From: Dietzia alimentaria 72
GTDB taxonomy: Bacteria; Actinomycetota; Actinomycetes; Mycobacteriales; Mycobacteriaceae
NCBI RefSeq assembly: GCF_000226215.1
Contig: NZ_AGFF01000020.1
Location: 90,006-154,005 of the forward strand
Reading direction: 5' to 3'
Length of the DNA stretch: 64,000 nt
Shown here: positions 55,438-64,000 of the stretch, in pieces
Layout of the letters: the number at the start of each line of letters is the position of its first letter
Numbering within the stretch: position 1 is the first letter of the stretch
The notes under the pieces: model-generated
Databases searched by the model: none
What the model was told of the DNA's origin: nothing
Seen by the model: only the letters and a program-made list of their open reading frames with translations
Program-made: the position numbers and the translations under genes

Positions 55438-56964
55438 GTGAGTCCTCAACGCGTTATCCGGCCCGCTGCGAGACGGTCGCCCGCGGGTGCCCGCTCGCTG
55501 CTGTGGACAGCGGCGGCCGCCGCGCTGCCGGTCATCGTCACCGTCCTGGTCCTCGCCGCCCTGACACTCGGGCTGTTGGTGTTCAGCGCCCGCGGGTTCG
55601 ACTCGCTGTTCGCGGTGGTCGCAGTGGAGTGGCTGGTGGTGAACCGCGTTCCACTGTCGGTGGATTCGATCGAACTCGGATTCCTGCCGATGCTGCCGCC
55701 GCTGATCTATGCGGCGGTCTTGGCCCGGCAGACGCGAGCGGTGCTCGCGGACGTCGAGCAGCCGGGGGCGCGCGAGGCCGGGGCCGCGGTCGTGGGCGTA
55801 ACGCTGGCGGGCGTGCTGCTCACCGTGCTGGCGTCCCTGCTCGTGGGCTCGGCGGCCTCGGACTTCGCGGTGCGCGAGGTGTCACTGCCCCGGGCCGTGC
55901 TCTGGACCGGCGTGGTGGGAATGGTTGGCGCCGGGTTGGGCGTGTGGCTGTACTTCCGTCGCGGGTTACGTGAGGTTCTGCCGCTGTGGGTACGCGGCGG
56001 TATCCACCTCGGCACGGCGTTCGTCGCCGCGACCTGGGCCGCGGCGACGCTGCTGGTCCTGGTCGGGCTGCTGCTGGCCTGGGAGTCGGTGGGTTCGAGC
56101 CTGGAGATCGGCAAGGGGTTCGTCGGGACTGCGGCGCTGGCGGCGATCTCGGTGGCTTATCTGCCCAACGTGGTGATGGCGGCGGTTGCGATTCTGGTGG
56201 GTGGTGAAGCGCACCTGGGCGAGGCGTCGTACAGCGTGTTCGCGGTGTCCCGGGGGCCGATGCCGGAGGTGCCGCTGGCGGCGGTGCTGCCCACGACCAG
56301 CCCGCACTGGATGGTGCAGGGGCTGCTGCTCCTGACGGCTCTGGTGGCTGCGTTCCTAGCCCGGTTCGTGGCGCATTGGTTCCGCACCACCGGCGATGCG
56401 GTCAAGGCGACCTGGCTGGCAGCAGCGGTGGTGGCAGTGGTGGTAGCTGTGACCCCGGTGGTGGCCGGCGGGCAGCTGGGCGTCCTGGGCACAGTGGGGA
56501 CGGGCTCGCTCATTGCGGCGGGGATGGCGCTGTTGATCTTCGGAGTCATCGGGTCGGCGACCATCGTGCTGTCGTTGGCAGGTCTGACACGACGCCGCGA
56601 ACGGGCGGAGATCGAGCTGGATCGACGGCGCCGTCGTGTGGGGGTCCTGCCGGCCGACGATGGCGCGGTCGAGCACGACGACCCGGCCGATGAGGCCCCG
56701 GAGGGCGATGGGGTCCGGGAGGGCGGTGGAGACGACGACGGCGAGAAAGACCAAGACGAAGCCGAAGAAGTCGCCGTCGAAGAAGACGACGAGGGCGACG
56801 AGGACGACGACGAGATCGCCCAGCCGGCCGAACCAGACACCGAGGCAGCCACCGAGGCGGACGACGACGCGGAGCCAGACGAAACGCCCGCCGATGACCG
56901 AGCCGAGGCCGACCGGGGGCCCGAGGCAGGTCTGCCTGAAGAGGGCATGAAGTCGGACGACTAG
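55438..56964 (+). CDS. DUF6350 polytopic membrane protein with acidic tail
   Basis: A 508-residue protein; GTG 55438 is chosen, GTG 55429 is possible, and the longer frame overlaps the sucD end and terminator. About ten hydrophobic segments fill residues 20-390. The final 120 residues are extremely rich in Asp, Glu and Ala and should be a disordered cytoplasmic tail. The gene lies between sucCD and purN, the place where the DUF6350 membrane protein is found in many Mycobacteriales. Function unknown. Confidence 0.8.
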   Translation: MSPQRVIRPAARRSPAGARSLLWTAAAAALPVIVTVLVLAALTLGLLVFSARGFDSLFAVVAVEWLVVNRVPLSVDSIELGFLPMLPPLIYAAVLARQTRAVLADVEQPGAREAGAAVVGVTLAGVLLTVLASLLVGSAASDFAVREVSLPRAVLWTGVVGMVGAGLGVWLYFRRGLREVLPLWVRGGIHLGTAFVAATWAAATLLVLVGLLLAWESVGSSLEIGKGFVGTAALAAISVAYLPNVVMAAVAILVGGEAHLGEASYSVFAVSRGPMPEVPLAAVLPTTSPHWMVQGLLLLTALVAAFLARFVAHWFRTTGDAVKATWLAAAVVAVVVAVTPVVAGGQLGVLGTVGTGSLIAAGMALLIFGVIGSATIVLSLAGLTRRRERAEIELDRRRRRVGVLPADDGAVEHDDPADEAPEGDGVREGGGDDDGEKDQDEAEEVAVEEDDEGDEDDDEIAQPAEPDTEAATEADDDAEPDETPADDRAEADRGPEAGLPEEGMKSDD

Positions 56965-57027
56965 ACTGCTCCGGGTAGCCCGGGCGTCTCCCGGGCGGGT
57001 CGATCGAAGGGGCAGGAGTGCGAGGAA

Positions 57028-57693
57028 GTGGCCATTACCGACTCCATCCCCGCCGACACCAATTCGGCCGTCACCGATGGATCCTGCTCGGGGCCGGCCC
57101 GTGTCGTCCTGCTCGCCTCCGGCGCTGGGACGCTCGCGCAGAGTGTGCTGGATTCGACCGGGAAGGCGGACTGCCCCTACCGCGTGACAGCTCTGGTGAC
57201 CGACCGCGACTGCGAAGCCGTCACACGCGCGGCAGACGCCGGGCTGGCCACCGCGGCCGTCCGGCCCCGCGATCACGCGGACCGGGAGGCCTGGGATCGA
57301 GCCTTGACCGACGTCGTGCGGGGATTCGAACCGGATTGGGTGGTCTCCGCGGGATTCATGCGGATCCTGGGCCAGGCCTTCCTCGATGAATTCGCCGGCC
57401 GTGTGATCAACACCCACCCCGCGCTCCTGCCCGCGTTCCCCGGCGCCAATGCCGTACGCGACGCGCTGGATTACGGGGTCACCGTCACCGGCTGCACCGT
57501 TCATCTGGTGGACGCCGGCGTTGACACCGGCCCGGTGATCGGCCAGCGCGTGGTTGACGTCCGCGCAGACGACACCGAAGCCACCCTCCACGAACGCATC
57601 AAAGTCGTCGAGCGAGAAATGCTCGTCGACGTACTCGCGGCCGCCGCCCGTGGCCGCCTCCACATCGAAGGTCGAAAGGTGCACCGATCGTGA
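57028..57693 (+). CDS. purN: Phosphoribosylglycinamide formyltransferase PurN
   Basis: A 221-residue enzyme from GTG 57028 with an unusual 20-residue N-terminal extension before the Rossmann strand [10 protein letters not shown]. The catalytic segment is [17 protein letters not shown] with Asn and His, and the Asp is in [11 protein letters not shown]. It formylates GAR with 10-formyl-tetrahydrofolate in purine synthesis. Its stop overlaps purH (GTGA). Confidence 0.95.
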   Translation: MAITDSIPADTNSAVTDGSCSGPARVVLLASGAGTLAQSVLDSTGKADCPYRVTALVTDRDCEAVTRAADAGLATAAVRPRDHADREAWDRALTDVVRGFEPDWVVSAGFMRILGQAFLDEFAGRVINTHPALLPAFPGANAVRDALDYGVTVTGCTVHLVDAGVDTGPVIGQRVVDVRADDTEATLHERIKVVEREMLVDVLAAAARGRLHIEGRKVHRS

Positions 57694-59261
57694 CCGACAC
57701 CTCCCGCAGGCCCGTACGCCGCGCCCTCATCAGCGTCTACGACAAGACCGGACTCGAGGACCTCGCAAAGGGTCTGGCCGACGCCGGGGTCGAGATCGTC
57801 TCCACCGGCTCGACCGCCCAGCGCATCGCCGACGCAGGGATCGCTGTGACGCCCGTCGACACGCTGACCGGCTTCCCGGAATGCCTCGAGGGCAGGGTCA
57901 AGACCCTGCACCCGCGGGTCCACGCCGGCATCCTGGCAGATACGCGTAAGCCCGAGCATCTCGAGCAGATCGCCGACCTGGGTGTGCAGCCGTTCGAGCT
58001 CGTCGTCGTCAATCTCTATCCCTTCACGGACACGGTGGCCTCCGGCGCGGACTTCGACGCCTGCGTGGAGCAGATAGACATCGGCGGGCCGTCGATGGTC
58101 CGCGCGGCGGCCAAGAATCACCCGTCCGTCGGCGTGCTGGTCGACCCCGCGGGCTACGGCGAAGCGTTAAAAGCAGTGGCGTCGGGCGGATTCACTCTCG
58201 AACAGCGCCGACGTCTGGCTGCGGCCGCGTTCCGCCACACCGGTGCCTACGACGTCGCCGTGGCCACCTGGATGACCGAGCAGACCGCGGACCCCGCCGA
58301 CGACGGCGCCACGGGGTTCCCGGTGTGGCAGGGGCAGAGCCTCGACCTGGCCGCGACCCTGCGGTACGGGGAGAATCCGCACCAGGGCGCCGCCCTGTAC
58401 ACGGACGCCGCCGCGGCGCCCGGCCTCGCGCAGGCCAGCCAGCTGCACGGCAAGGAAATGAGCTACAACAACTACGTCGACGGCGACGCCGCGTGGCGCT
58501 CCGCGTTCGACCACGCGGAGCCATGTGTGGCGATCATCAAGCACGCCAACCCGTGCGGCATCGCGATCGACGCCGACATCGCCGCCGCTCACCGCGCCGC
58601 ACACGAGTGCGATCCGGTCAGTGCTTTCGGCGGAGTGATTGCGGCCAACCGTGAGGTCACCGTCGACATGGCCGAGCAGGTCGCCGAGATCTTCACCGAG
58701 GTGATCATCGCGCCGTCGTACGCGGACGGTGCCGTGGAGATCCTGCAGCGCAAGAAGAACATCCGAATCCTCCAGGCCCAGCCGCCCGCGGCGGACGAGG
58801 TCGAGCGCAAGCAGATCTCCGGCGGAGTCCTGGTGCAGCAGCGTGACTCCCTTGACGCCGACGGCGACCTGGTGGCCGGTTGGACCAAGGCGTGCGGCGA
58901 CGACGCCGATGAGCAGACCCTGCGCGACCTCCTGTTCGCCTGGCGCGCGTGCCGCGCGGTCAAGTCCAACGCGATCCTCCTCGTACACGCCGGCGCCACC
59001 GTCGGCGTGGGCATGGGTCAGGTCAACCGCGTCGACTCCGCCCGTCTCGCGGTGCAGCGCGCCGGGGAGCGGGTCACCGGCTCCGTGGCAGCGTCGGACG
59101 CGTTCTTCCCGTTCGCTGACGGACTCGAGGTGCTCGCTGAGGCAGGCGTACGCGCCGTGGTCCAGCCCGGCGGGTCGGTCCGCGACGCCGAGGTGGTCGA
59201 GGCTGCGGAGAAGGCCGGGATCACCGTGTACTTCACTGGTGCCCGTCACTTCTTCCACTGA
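57690..59261 (+). CDS. purH: Bifunctional AICAR transformylase/IMP cyclohydrolase PurH
   Basis: A 523-residue enzyme from GTG 57690. The N-terminal cyclohydrolase part has [30 protein letters not shown] and [15 protein letters not shown]. The C-terminal transformylase has [23 protein letters not shown] and [10 protein letters not shown], ending [10 protein letters not shown]. It performs the last two steps of IMP synthesis. Confidence 0.98.
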   Translation: MTDTSRRPVRRALISVYDKTGLEDLAKGLADAGVEIVSTGSTAQRIADAGIAVTPVDTLTGFPECLEGRVKTLHPRVHAGILADTRKPEHLEQIADLGVQPFELVVVNLYPFTDTVASGADFDACVEQIDIGGPSMVRAAAKNHPSVGVLVDPAGYGEALKAVASGGFTLEQRRRLAAAAFRHTGAYDVAVATWMTEQTADPADDGATGFPVWQGQSLDLAATLRYGENPHQGAALYTDAAAAPGLAQASQLHGKEMSYNNYVDGDAAWRSAFDHAEPCVAIIKHANPCGIAIDADIAAAHRAAHECDPVSAFGGVIAANREVTVDMAEQVAEIFTEVIIAPSYADGAVEILQRKKNIRILQAQPPAADEVERKQISGGVLVQQRDSLDADGDLVAGWTKACGDDADEQTLRDLLFAWRACRAVKSNAILLVHAGATVGVGMGQVNRVDSARLAVQRAGERVTGSVAASDAFFPFADGLEVLAEAGVRAVVQPGGSVRDAEVVEAAEKAGITVYFTGARHFFH

Positions 59262-59275
59262 GTCGGGCTCCCCAG

Positions 59276-59872
59276 GTGGACGTAGGTAGTGGCACCGGTG
59301 CGCTGACGCCCCGTGCCCAGGCCAAGGCTCAGCGACGCATCGAGATCCTCGTTGCCGCGGCCCGGCTCATGGCCCGGAGAGGGTTTCACGCCGTGCGGCT
59401 CGATGACATCGGCGCCGAGGTCGGCATCTCCGGGCCCGGGATGTACCGGTACTTCGCGTCCAAGGAGGACGTGCTGGCCGAGATGCTCCTGGATATCTCC
59501 CGACGACTCGTCGACGGCGGACGCGCGGCGGTCAACCGCGGTGGGGGGCCGGCGGAGGTGCTGGACGCGCTGCTGGGGGTTCATGTGGACTTCGTGGCCA
59601 CCGAGCCCGATCTGATCAGCGTGCAGTTCCGCGACCTCGGCTCACTGCCCGCCGGGCCGCGGCACGAGGTGCGCACGTTGCAGCGGGAATATGCCGAGAT
59701 GTGGGTGGACGCCTTGGTCCGGCTCCGCCCGGAATTGACCTCCACCGGTGCTCGGGCCCACATCCACGCGGTATTCGGTCTGCTCAACTCGAGCCCGCGG
59801 TTGCCCGCGATGGCGGAGGTCGAGCTGCGGCGCGTGCTCACGGCCATGGCGTCGGCAGCCCTGCGATCCTGA
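59276..59872 (+). CDS. TetR family transcriptional regulator
   Basis: A 198-residue regulator from GTG 59276, 14 bp after purH. The N-terminal HTH reads LDDIGAEVGISGPGMYRYFASKEDVLAEM. The ligand-binding part is not like MftR. No matching palindrome was found nearby. It may control itself, or the downstream MFS gene on the same strand; in mycobacteria similar regulators follow purH. Confidence 0.88.
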   Translation: MDVGSGTGALTPRAQAKAQRRIEILVAAARLMARRGFHAVRLDDIGAEVGISGPGMYRYFASKEDVLAEMLLDISRRLVDGGRAAVNRGGGPAEVLDALLGVHVDFVATEPDLISVQFRDLGSLPAGPRHEVRTLQREYAEMWVDALVRLRPELTSTGARAHIHAVFGLLNSSPRLPAMAEVELRRVLTAMASAALRS

Positions 59873-59911
59873 CGAGGCCCGATCGGCGAGGCGTGAGTAC
59901 AGTGGGCTCTC

Positions 59912-61150
59912 GTGGGCAACAGCCTCGACCCCGGTAGCGAGTCCGGATCGCCGTCCCCCGAACGGTTCGAGACGACGCGACGATTACACGCGGTGCGCAC
60001 TACCCGACGACTTCACGTCGCCCTGTTCCTCATCGGGATCGCCACGTTCGCCCAGCTCTATTCCCCCCAGGGGTTACTCCCGCTGATCTCCGCCGAGCAG
60101 GGTGTGACCGCGGACCGGGCTGCGTTGATGATCTCGGCCGCCACGCTGGGCCTGGCGTGCGGGGTGATTCCGTGGTCATACATCGGCGACGCTCTCGGCC
60201 GCAGACCCGCGATGCTCGTCGCTGTCGGACTAGCGTGCGTATTCGCCCTGCTCTCGGTGAGCGTGCCGACGTTCCCCGCCATCCTCGCCATGCGATTCGG
60301 GGAGGGTCTCATGCTCGGCGGAGTGCCGGCCCTGGCCATCGCCTACCTCAACGAGGAGATCCGCTCCGACCGCGCTGCGGTGGCGGCGGGCATCTACGTC
60401 TCCGGGACGACCATCGGCGGTCTCACCGGCCGAATCGTTGCCGCACCCATCGGTGAAGAACTCGGCTGGCGAACCGGGATGCTCGCGGTCACGGCGGTCG
60501 CGGTCATCTGCGTTCTCGCGTTCGCGGTCATCGCCCCTCCGGCGCGCAATTTCACTCCTCGGCGCAGCAGATTCAAGGAAGCCATGACGCAGCTGTCGGG
60601 AAATCTTCGCTCGCCCGCACTCGTGGTGATCTACCTCCAGGCGTTCCTCACCATGGGCGGGTTCGTTGCCATGTACAACTTCCTGGGATTCCGCCTGGCC
60701 GAACCACCGTTTCAGCTCCCACTGTGGTTGACCAGTCTGATATTCCTCGCCTACCTCGCCGGTACTCTGTCGTCTCCCCGGGCCGGGGTTCTGGCCTCGC
60801 GCCTGGGTCGAAAGCCTGTGTTGATCGGCGGCAACCTGGTGATGGTCACCGGGGTCGCACTGACGCTTGTGCCGAGCATCTGGGTGATCATCCTCGGGAT
60901 GGTGGTACTCACCGCGGGTTTCTTCGCCGCCCACGCCGTGGCCGCCGGATGGGCGGGCGCGTCGGCGGTGGCGGGTCGGTCCCAGTCCACCTCGCTGTAC
61001 AACCTCGGCTACTACGCAGGGTCGTCGGTGTTCGGGTTCCTCGGTGGCACCTTCCTCGCCTTCGCGGGGTGGGCGGGAACGGTGGGGATGGTGCTCGTCC
61101 TCACCGCGGTGGCGACGGCGCTGGTGATGGCGGTACTCCCGCGTAACTGA
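59912..61150 (+). CDS. MFS transporter, YnfM/arabinose-efflux-like
   Basis: A 412-residue membrane protein from GTG 59912. TACAGT at 59898-59903 is a good -10 only eight bases before the start, so it is probably leaderless. Twelve helices are expected; GDALGRRPAML is the loop 2-3 MFS motif and RLGRKPVLIGG its second copy. It resembles YnfM-type putative drug or sugar effluxers. Substrate unknown. Confidence 0.9.
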   Translation: MGNSLDPGSESGSPSPERFETTRRLHAVRTTRRLHVALFLIGIATFAQLYSPQGLLPLISAEQGVTADRAALMISAATLGLACGVIPWSYIGDALGRRPAMLVAVGLACVFALLSVSVPTFPAILAMRFGEGLMLGGVPALAIAYLNEEIRSDRAAVAAGIYVSGTTIGGLTGRIVAAPIGEELGWRTGMLAVTAVAVICVLAFAVIAPPARNFTPRRSRFKEAMTQLSGNLRSPALVVIYLQAFLTMGGFVAMYNFLGFRLAEPPFQLPLWLTSLIFLAYLAGTLSSPRAGVLASRLGRKPVLIGGNLVMVTGVALTLVPSIWVIILGMVVLTAGFFAAHAVAAGWAGASAVAGRSQSTSLYNLGYYAGSSVFGFLGGTFLAFAGWAGTVGMVLVLTAVATALVMAVLPRN

Positions 61151-61194
61151 TCCGCGGGTCTGCTCGGCCGCCCGGTTGCGTAGGGAAATGAAGG

Positions 61195-62655
61195 TCAGTC
61201 CCAGATCCGGGCGAACGGGTACGCGGCCTCGTACTCCGAGGCGAGTTCGAGCAGGAGGCGGTCCTGTCCTCGTCGGGCGGAGAAGTGCACCCCGATGGGC
61301 ATCCCGTCGGGGGCATGGCCGGTGGGCAACGACACCGCGGGCGATCCCGCAACGTTCTGGAGCGGGGTGAAGGTGACCCATCTCGAGACCCGTTCGAGGT
61401 GCGTGTCGAACGGTAGATCCGCGTCGAGGTAACCCACCTCCGGGGTCTCGTGCGCGACCACCGGGTTGAGAAAGACATCGATGTCGCCGAACTTCGAGTC
61501 GAACCGCCGACGGGTCCATTCCAGTCGCAAGAGGCGTCCCGGCAACGAGTGGAGGTTCCTACGGGTCATCCGCGCCAAGCCGACGGTGAAGGGGTCGAGC
61601 TTCTCTGCATCGAAGGCGGGATCGAACAGGCTGCGACCGGACGCCGACGTGCTCAGTGCGAGAAGGCCCCAGTAGGCGATGAAGTCATCGCGGAATCGCG
61701 CCGGGACCGGGGGCTCGGTGTGCACGACCTCATGGCCCAGGTCTGCCAGCCGCTCTGCCGTCTGCCGCAGGACCGCGAGGGTGGCTGCATCGGTCGCGCC
61801 GCCCGCCGGGCTCTGCTCCACCAGGCCGATCCGGAGACGGCTGGACGGGGCGGGTGCGATTGGTCCCAACGGAGGTACGCCGACCGGGCGGTGGCTCGCC
61901 TCGAGCGCCGTGAGGTATGCCGCGGTGTCGCGTACGGAACGGGACACCACCGACTGCGACACGATGGGGATGGGCATCCGTCGCGTGAACGCCTCGTCAG
62001 GATGCCTGCCGCGGCTCGGTTTGAATCCGACCAGTCCGGTCACGGCCGCGGGGATACGGACCGACCCGCCGCCGTCATTGGCGTTGGCGATCGGCAACGC
62101 GCCGGCCGCGACGAGCGCCGCCGAGCCGCCCGATGACCCGCCACTGGTCCGGCCGGTGTTCCACGGATTCCGGGTGACCAGACCTCCCTGCCGTTCGGTC
62201 GCGGCGGTCCAGCCGAACGGGGGCATCGCGGTGATGCCCAGTGGAACGAGGCCGGTGGCGCGGAACGCCCGCGCGTACTCGCCGTCGCGCAATGAGGGAG
62301 TGTCAGGGAGGGCGGGAGAGCCGAGTCTCATCGGTGCACCCTCGACCTGGATGTTGTCTTTGAAGGCGGACGGCACCCCCGCCAGCGGGGTGGACAAGTG
62401 CGAGTCGGCGTAGCGGCGGGCGTCGCAGCGAGCCCTGTCGAAATTCGTGAAGACCAGCGCTCCGAGTGCCGGGTCCAGCCGTTCGCACCGCTCGATGGCG
62501 GCGTCGACGAGTTCTGTGGGCGACACGTCTCGACTGCGAACTCTGGCAGCGAGAGCAGTGGCGTCGTCGTGTCCGAGTGCGTCGTCACGGAAGGCATGGA
62601 CCTTCTCGTTCGCGGTGTACCGGTCGCGTGCGGCGGTGGTGTCAGTCACTCCCAC
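61195..62655 (-). CDS. Amidase (amidase signature family)
   Basis: A 486-residue enzyme from GTG 62655; GTG 62649 is also possible. The Ser-cisSer-Lys triad is Lys99 (SAFKDNI), Ser175 in TSGGSSGGSAA and Ser198 in NDGGGSVRIPA. It hydrolyses an amide of unknown nature; closest in style to aryl- or 6-aminohexanoate-cyclic-dimer-type amidases. It is convergent with the MFS gene. Confidence 0.92.
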   Translation of the reverse strand: MGVTDTTAARDRYTANEKVHAFRDDALGHDDATALAARVRSRDVSPTELVDAAIERCERLDPALGALVFTNFDRARCDARRYADSHLSTPLAGVPSAFKDNIQVEGAPMRLGSPALPDTPSLRDGEYARAFRATGLVPLGITAMPPFGWTAATERQGGLVTRNPWNTGRTSGGSSGGSAALVAAGALPIANANDGGGSVRIPAAVTGLVGFKPSRGRHPDEAFTRRMPIPIVSQSVVSRSVRDTAAYLTALEASHRPVGVPPLGPIAPAPSSRLRIGLVEQSPAGGATDAATLAVLRQTAERLADLGHEVVHTEPPVPARFRDDFIAYWGLLALSTSASGRSLFDPAFDAEKLDPFTVGLARMTRRNLHSLPGRLLRLEWTRRRFDSKFGDIDVFLNPVVAHETPEVGYLDADLPFDTHLERVSRWVTFTPLQNVAGSPAVSLPTGHAPDGMPIGVHFSARRGQDRLLLELASEYEAAYPFARIWD

Positions 62656-62691
62656 ACTGTAGGGCGAAGGTCGGAAAGTTATGGGCGCCTC

Positions 62692-62720
62692 TTGACAGAC
62701 TTCTGTCTATCGTGCATTTT
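62692..62720 (+). promoter_or_regulatory. Promoter of the DUF2470 gene
   Basis: TTGACA (62692-62697) is a perfect -35. With a 17-bp spacer the -10 is CATTTT (62715-62720), overlapped by the iron box. Confidence 0.6.
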
Positions 62721-62737
62721 AGGTGTACCTAACTAAG
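62719..62737. promoter_or_regulatory. DtxR/IdeR iron box
   Basis: The 19-bp site TTAGGTGTACCTAACTAAG matches the DtxR/IdeR consensus TTAGGTTAGSCTAACCTAA at 15 or more positions and overlaps the -10. Repression under high iron is expected. Confidence 0.85.
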
Positions 62738-62786
62738 GCGAGGGTCACCTAACGTACGAACGGACGGGGCCGATCTGTGGAGGCAA

Positions 62787-63467
62787 ATGATGGCAGCTGG
62801 CGCGGTCGTGTCGGATCCGATCACCAGTGGCGCTCGGCGTCTCCTCGACGGCGCCGGCGTCGCGACCGTCGCAGTTCGCGGAACCAAGGACCGGTCGGAT
62901 GTCCTGGTCTCCGCGGGCCATCGCTGGATCGGTGACGGTTCGATTGTGGTCACCGGGACCCCGGCACCCTGGTCGGGATTGATAGTCGGCCCAGGGGACT
63001 CTGTCGAAGTTGTGGTGATGATCGACGAGTTCGCCCCGATCGTCGAGGCCAAGGTTCACGTGGCGAGTCTCTACGGTTTCGGTGTTGCTCGCGCGGCCCG
63101 GCAGGGCGATGGCTGGGTAGTGGAGATCGAGATCCGGCTCGGCGAGTTGAACATCCGCCGCTTGGGACACGAGGGCACCGTTCACGCCGACTGCTTAGAC
63201 GCGGTCCCGTCTGACCCCCTGGCATGCGAAGCGCCCGGCCTCGCGGACGAGATCCGGGCGCGCTTCGGTCACGATCTGGCCTTGCTGGCCGGGTCCGGGG
63301 ATCCGGCTCGGCCGCCATATGTATTGGGCATCGACCCCGACGGCCTGCATCTGCTGACCGCACTCGGAATCGATGCCGACGTGATCCATCTGCCGTTCGT
63401 GAACCGGGCGGAATGCGCGAGCGACGTTGTCCGTGAGATGGACCGGTACGTCGCCGGAGCCAGCTAG
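62787..63467 (+). CDS. DUF2470 domain protein, iron-regulated
   Basis: A 226-residue protein; ATG 62787 or the adjacent ATG 62790, the latter better spaced from GGAGG. The C-terminal half (GIDPDGLHLLTALGIDAD, HLPFVNRAECASDVVREM) is a DUF2470 domain, which forms the end of HugZ-type heme-degrading split-barrel proteins. The N-terminal half looks like a split-barrel (VLVSAGHRWIGDGSIVV). A heme- or flavin-related job in iron acquisition is inferred from this and from the iron box; no catalytic residue can be assigned. Confidence 0.8.
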   Translation: MMAAGAVVSDPITSGARRLLDGAGVATVAVRGTKDRSDVLVSAGHRWIGDGSIVVTGTPAPWSGLIVGPGDSVEVVVMIDEFAPIVEAKVHVASLYGFGVARAARQGDGWVVEIEIRLGELNIRRLGHEGTVHADCLDAVPSDPLACEAPGLADEIRARFGHDLALLAGSGDPARPPYVLGIDPDGLHLLTALGIDADVIHLPFVNRAECASDVVREMDRYVAGAS

Positions 63468-63484
63468 CCGGAGCCTGCCGCCTA

Positions 63485-63500
63485 GCCGCTGACTAGCGGC
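63485..63500. terminator. Small bidirectional terminator
   Basis: GCCGCT and AGCGGC arms with a four-base loop lie between the convergent DUF2470 and DUF1540 genes. Confidence 0.45.
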
Positions 63501-63510
63501 ACCGGACCGA

Positions 63511-63801
63511 TCAGGCCGGGGCGTAAGTGAGACAGTCGGCCGTGTCGGAGCCCGCGCCGATCTTGACCGAGTCGGCCGAGCAGAGCAGGTCCTTGTTGTA
63601 GGTGCACTCCACCCGCTGGCAGGCCCCCACGTGTGCGCTCGCGGTGGGCAGGCCCCCGCGGACATCCAGGGAGATGAAGGTGCCGCACTCGGCGTGATCC
63701 GGCGTGCCGGCGACCGTGATGGCACCCGCGTTGCAGCTCTGCTCGCTGTTGAAAGAGCATGCGGTGACGGTGCAGGTGCTGATTCCGGTGAGAGTGGCCA
63801 T
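63511..63801 (-). CDS. Cysteine-rich protein with two DUF1540 domains
   Basis: A 96-residue protein from ATG 63801 with GAGGAG upstream. It is a clear duplication: cysteines 10, 15, 23, 39 and 61, 66, 74, 90 have identical spacing (Cys-x4-Cys-x7-Cys-x15-Cys) in both halves. Each half is a DUF1540 unit. The family is thought to bind metal, but no function is proven. No signal peptide or membrane segment is seen. Upstream are a tandem repeat and a palindrome, so it is probably tightly regulated. Confidence 0.9.
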   Translation of the reverse strand: MATLTGISTCTVTACSFNSEQSCNAGAITVAGTPDHAECGTFISLDVRGGLPTASAHVGACQRVECTYNKDLLCSADSVKIGAGSDTADCLTYAPA

Positions 63802-63816
63802 GATGAATGCTCCTCG

Positions 63817-63846
63817 TGTGGCGTGACTGTGGCGTGACTGTGGCGT
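63817..63846 (-). repeat. 11-bp tandem repeat in the DUF1540 leader
   Basis: Two full copies of TGTGGCGTGAC and a third partial copy lie 16 bp before the start codon, in the probable 5' untranslated leader. Confidence 0.8.
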
Positions 63847-63878
63847 CGTGGTTACCCAGAGTCAACACAGTTTCGACC

Positions 63879-63896
63879 TAACTTGCAACCAAGTTA
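63879..63896. promoter_or_regulatory. Palindrome upstream of the DUF1540 gene
   Basis: TAACTTG and CAAGTTA are perfect seven-base arms with four bases between, 78 bp before the start. Flanking CC and GG give it some likeness to an iron box, but it lacks the GGT/ACC core. A regulator site is the likely reading. The remaining bases to 64000 hold no gene I can support. Confidence 0.5.
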
Positions 63897-64000
63897 AGGC
63901 TGTGCTAAAGCAACCAAGCCTATGCTTCCTGGCCAGTTGGGGCGGAGTCGGGCGAGCAGCCATCACAACCGGGCGGACTTGTGTGATGTCTAAGGACATC

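Noticed and set aside
1..64000. CRISPR arrays, insertion sequences, integrases, prophage
   Set aside because: No regularly spaced repeats, transposase or integrase motifs, or direct-repeat borders were seen; the whole window looks like ordinary chromosome.

Overview
The window is high-GC actinobacterial chromosome, densely coding, with many 4-base start/stop overlaps and several genes that look leaderless. An ESX-4 type VII secretion locus, a mycofactocin cluster, an MSMEG/Rv0948c-type chorismate mutase and a DtxR/IdeR-type iron box together point to Mycobacteriales; gene content and order suggest Dietzia or a close relative (inference, no database search was possible). I see no rRNA, CRISPR array, intact tRNA, insertion sequence or phage genes.

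Layout. 1-1564: the end of an NAD(P)-binding epimerase-like gene and an unassigned protein. 1584-13423: an ESX-4 locus: eccE(-), eccB(+), mycP(-), eccD(-), eccC(+), an Rv3446c-type gene(+), esxU(+), esxT(+). 13533-17406: a CitE-like lyase, a DrrAB-like ABC exporter behind a 36-bp palindrome, a broken flavin reductase and a DUF4442 protein. 17429-25498: a complete mycofactocin cluster, mftR(-) facing mftA-B-C-D, a mycofactocin-coupled SDR, and mftE-F-G. 25555-28705: an alpha/beta hydrolase, thioredoxin, an NDMA-type (mycofactocin-dependent) alcohol dehydrogenase and a CsoR/CstR-family repressor. Repeated operator-like palindromes link these genes. 28775-38879: a DUF1707 protein, cysQ-thyA-folA (-), Lhr helicase, a CDF metal exporter, Nei2 glycosylase and an SDR.

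39088-45167 is the cydABDC operon (cytochrome bd oxidase plus its assembly exporter). 45228-52853 carries pgi, a DUF5701 protein, chorismate mutase, an AGCS amino-acid symporter, PcrA/UvrD helicase and an M23 peptidase. 53186-59261 holds sucCD, a DUF6350 membrane protein with a long acidic tail, and purN-purH. 59276-63801 holds a TetR regulator, an MFS transporter, an amidase, an iron-box-controlled DUF2470 protein and a cysteine-rich DUF1540 duplication.

The most interesting region is 17429-28705. Mycofactocin is a peptide-derived redox cofactor: MftA is modified by MftB/MftC, cleaved by MftE, oxidised by MftD, glycosylated by MftF and re-oxidised through MftG. Its client dehydrogenases (the in-cluster SDR and the zinc alcohol dehydrogenase) are present. 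Near-identical TetR-type palindromes lie before the hydrolase and the alcohol dehydrogenase. A second operator type, TACCC-N4-GGGTA, is shared by the thioredoxin gene and the CstR-like repressor gene, which suggests a small reactive-sulfur regulon. These regulatory links are inferences from sequence.
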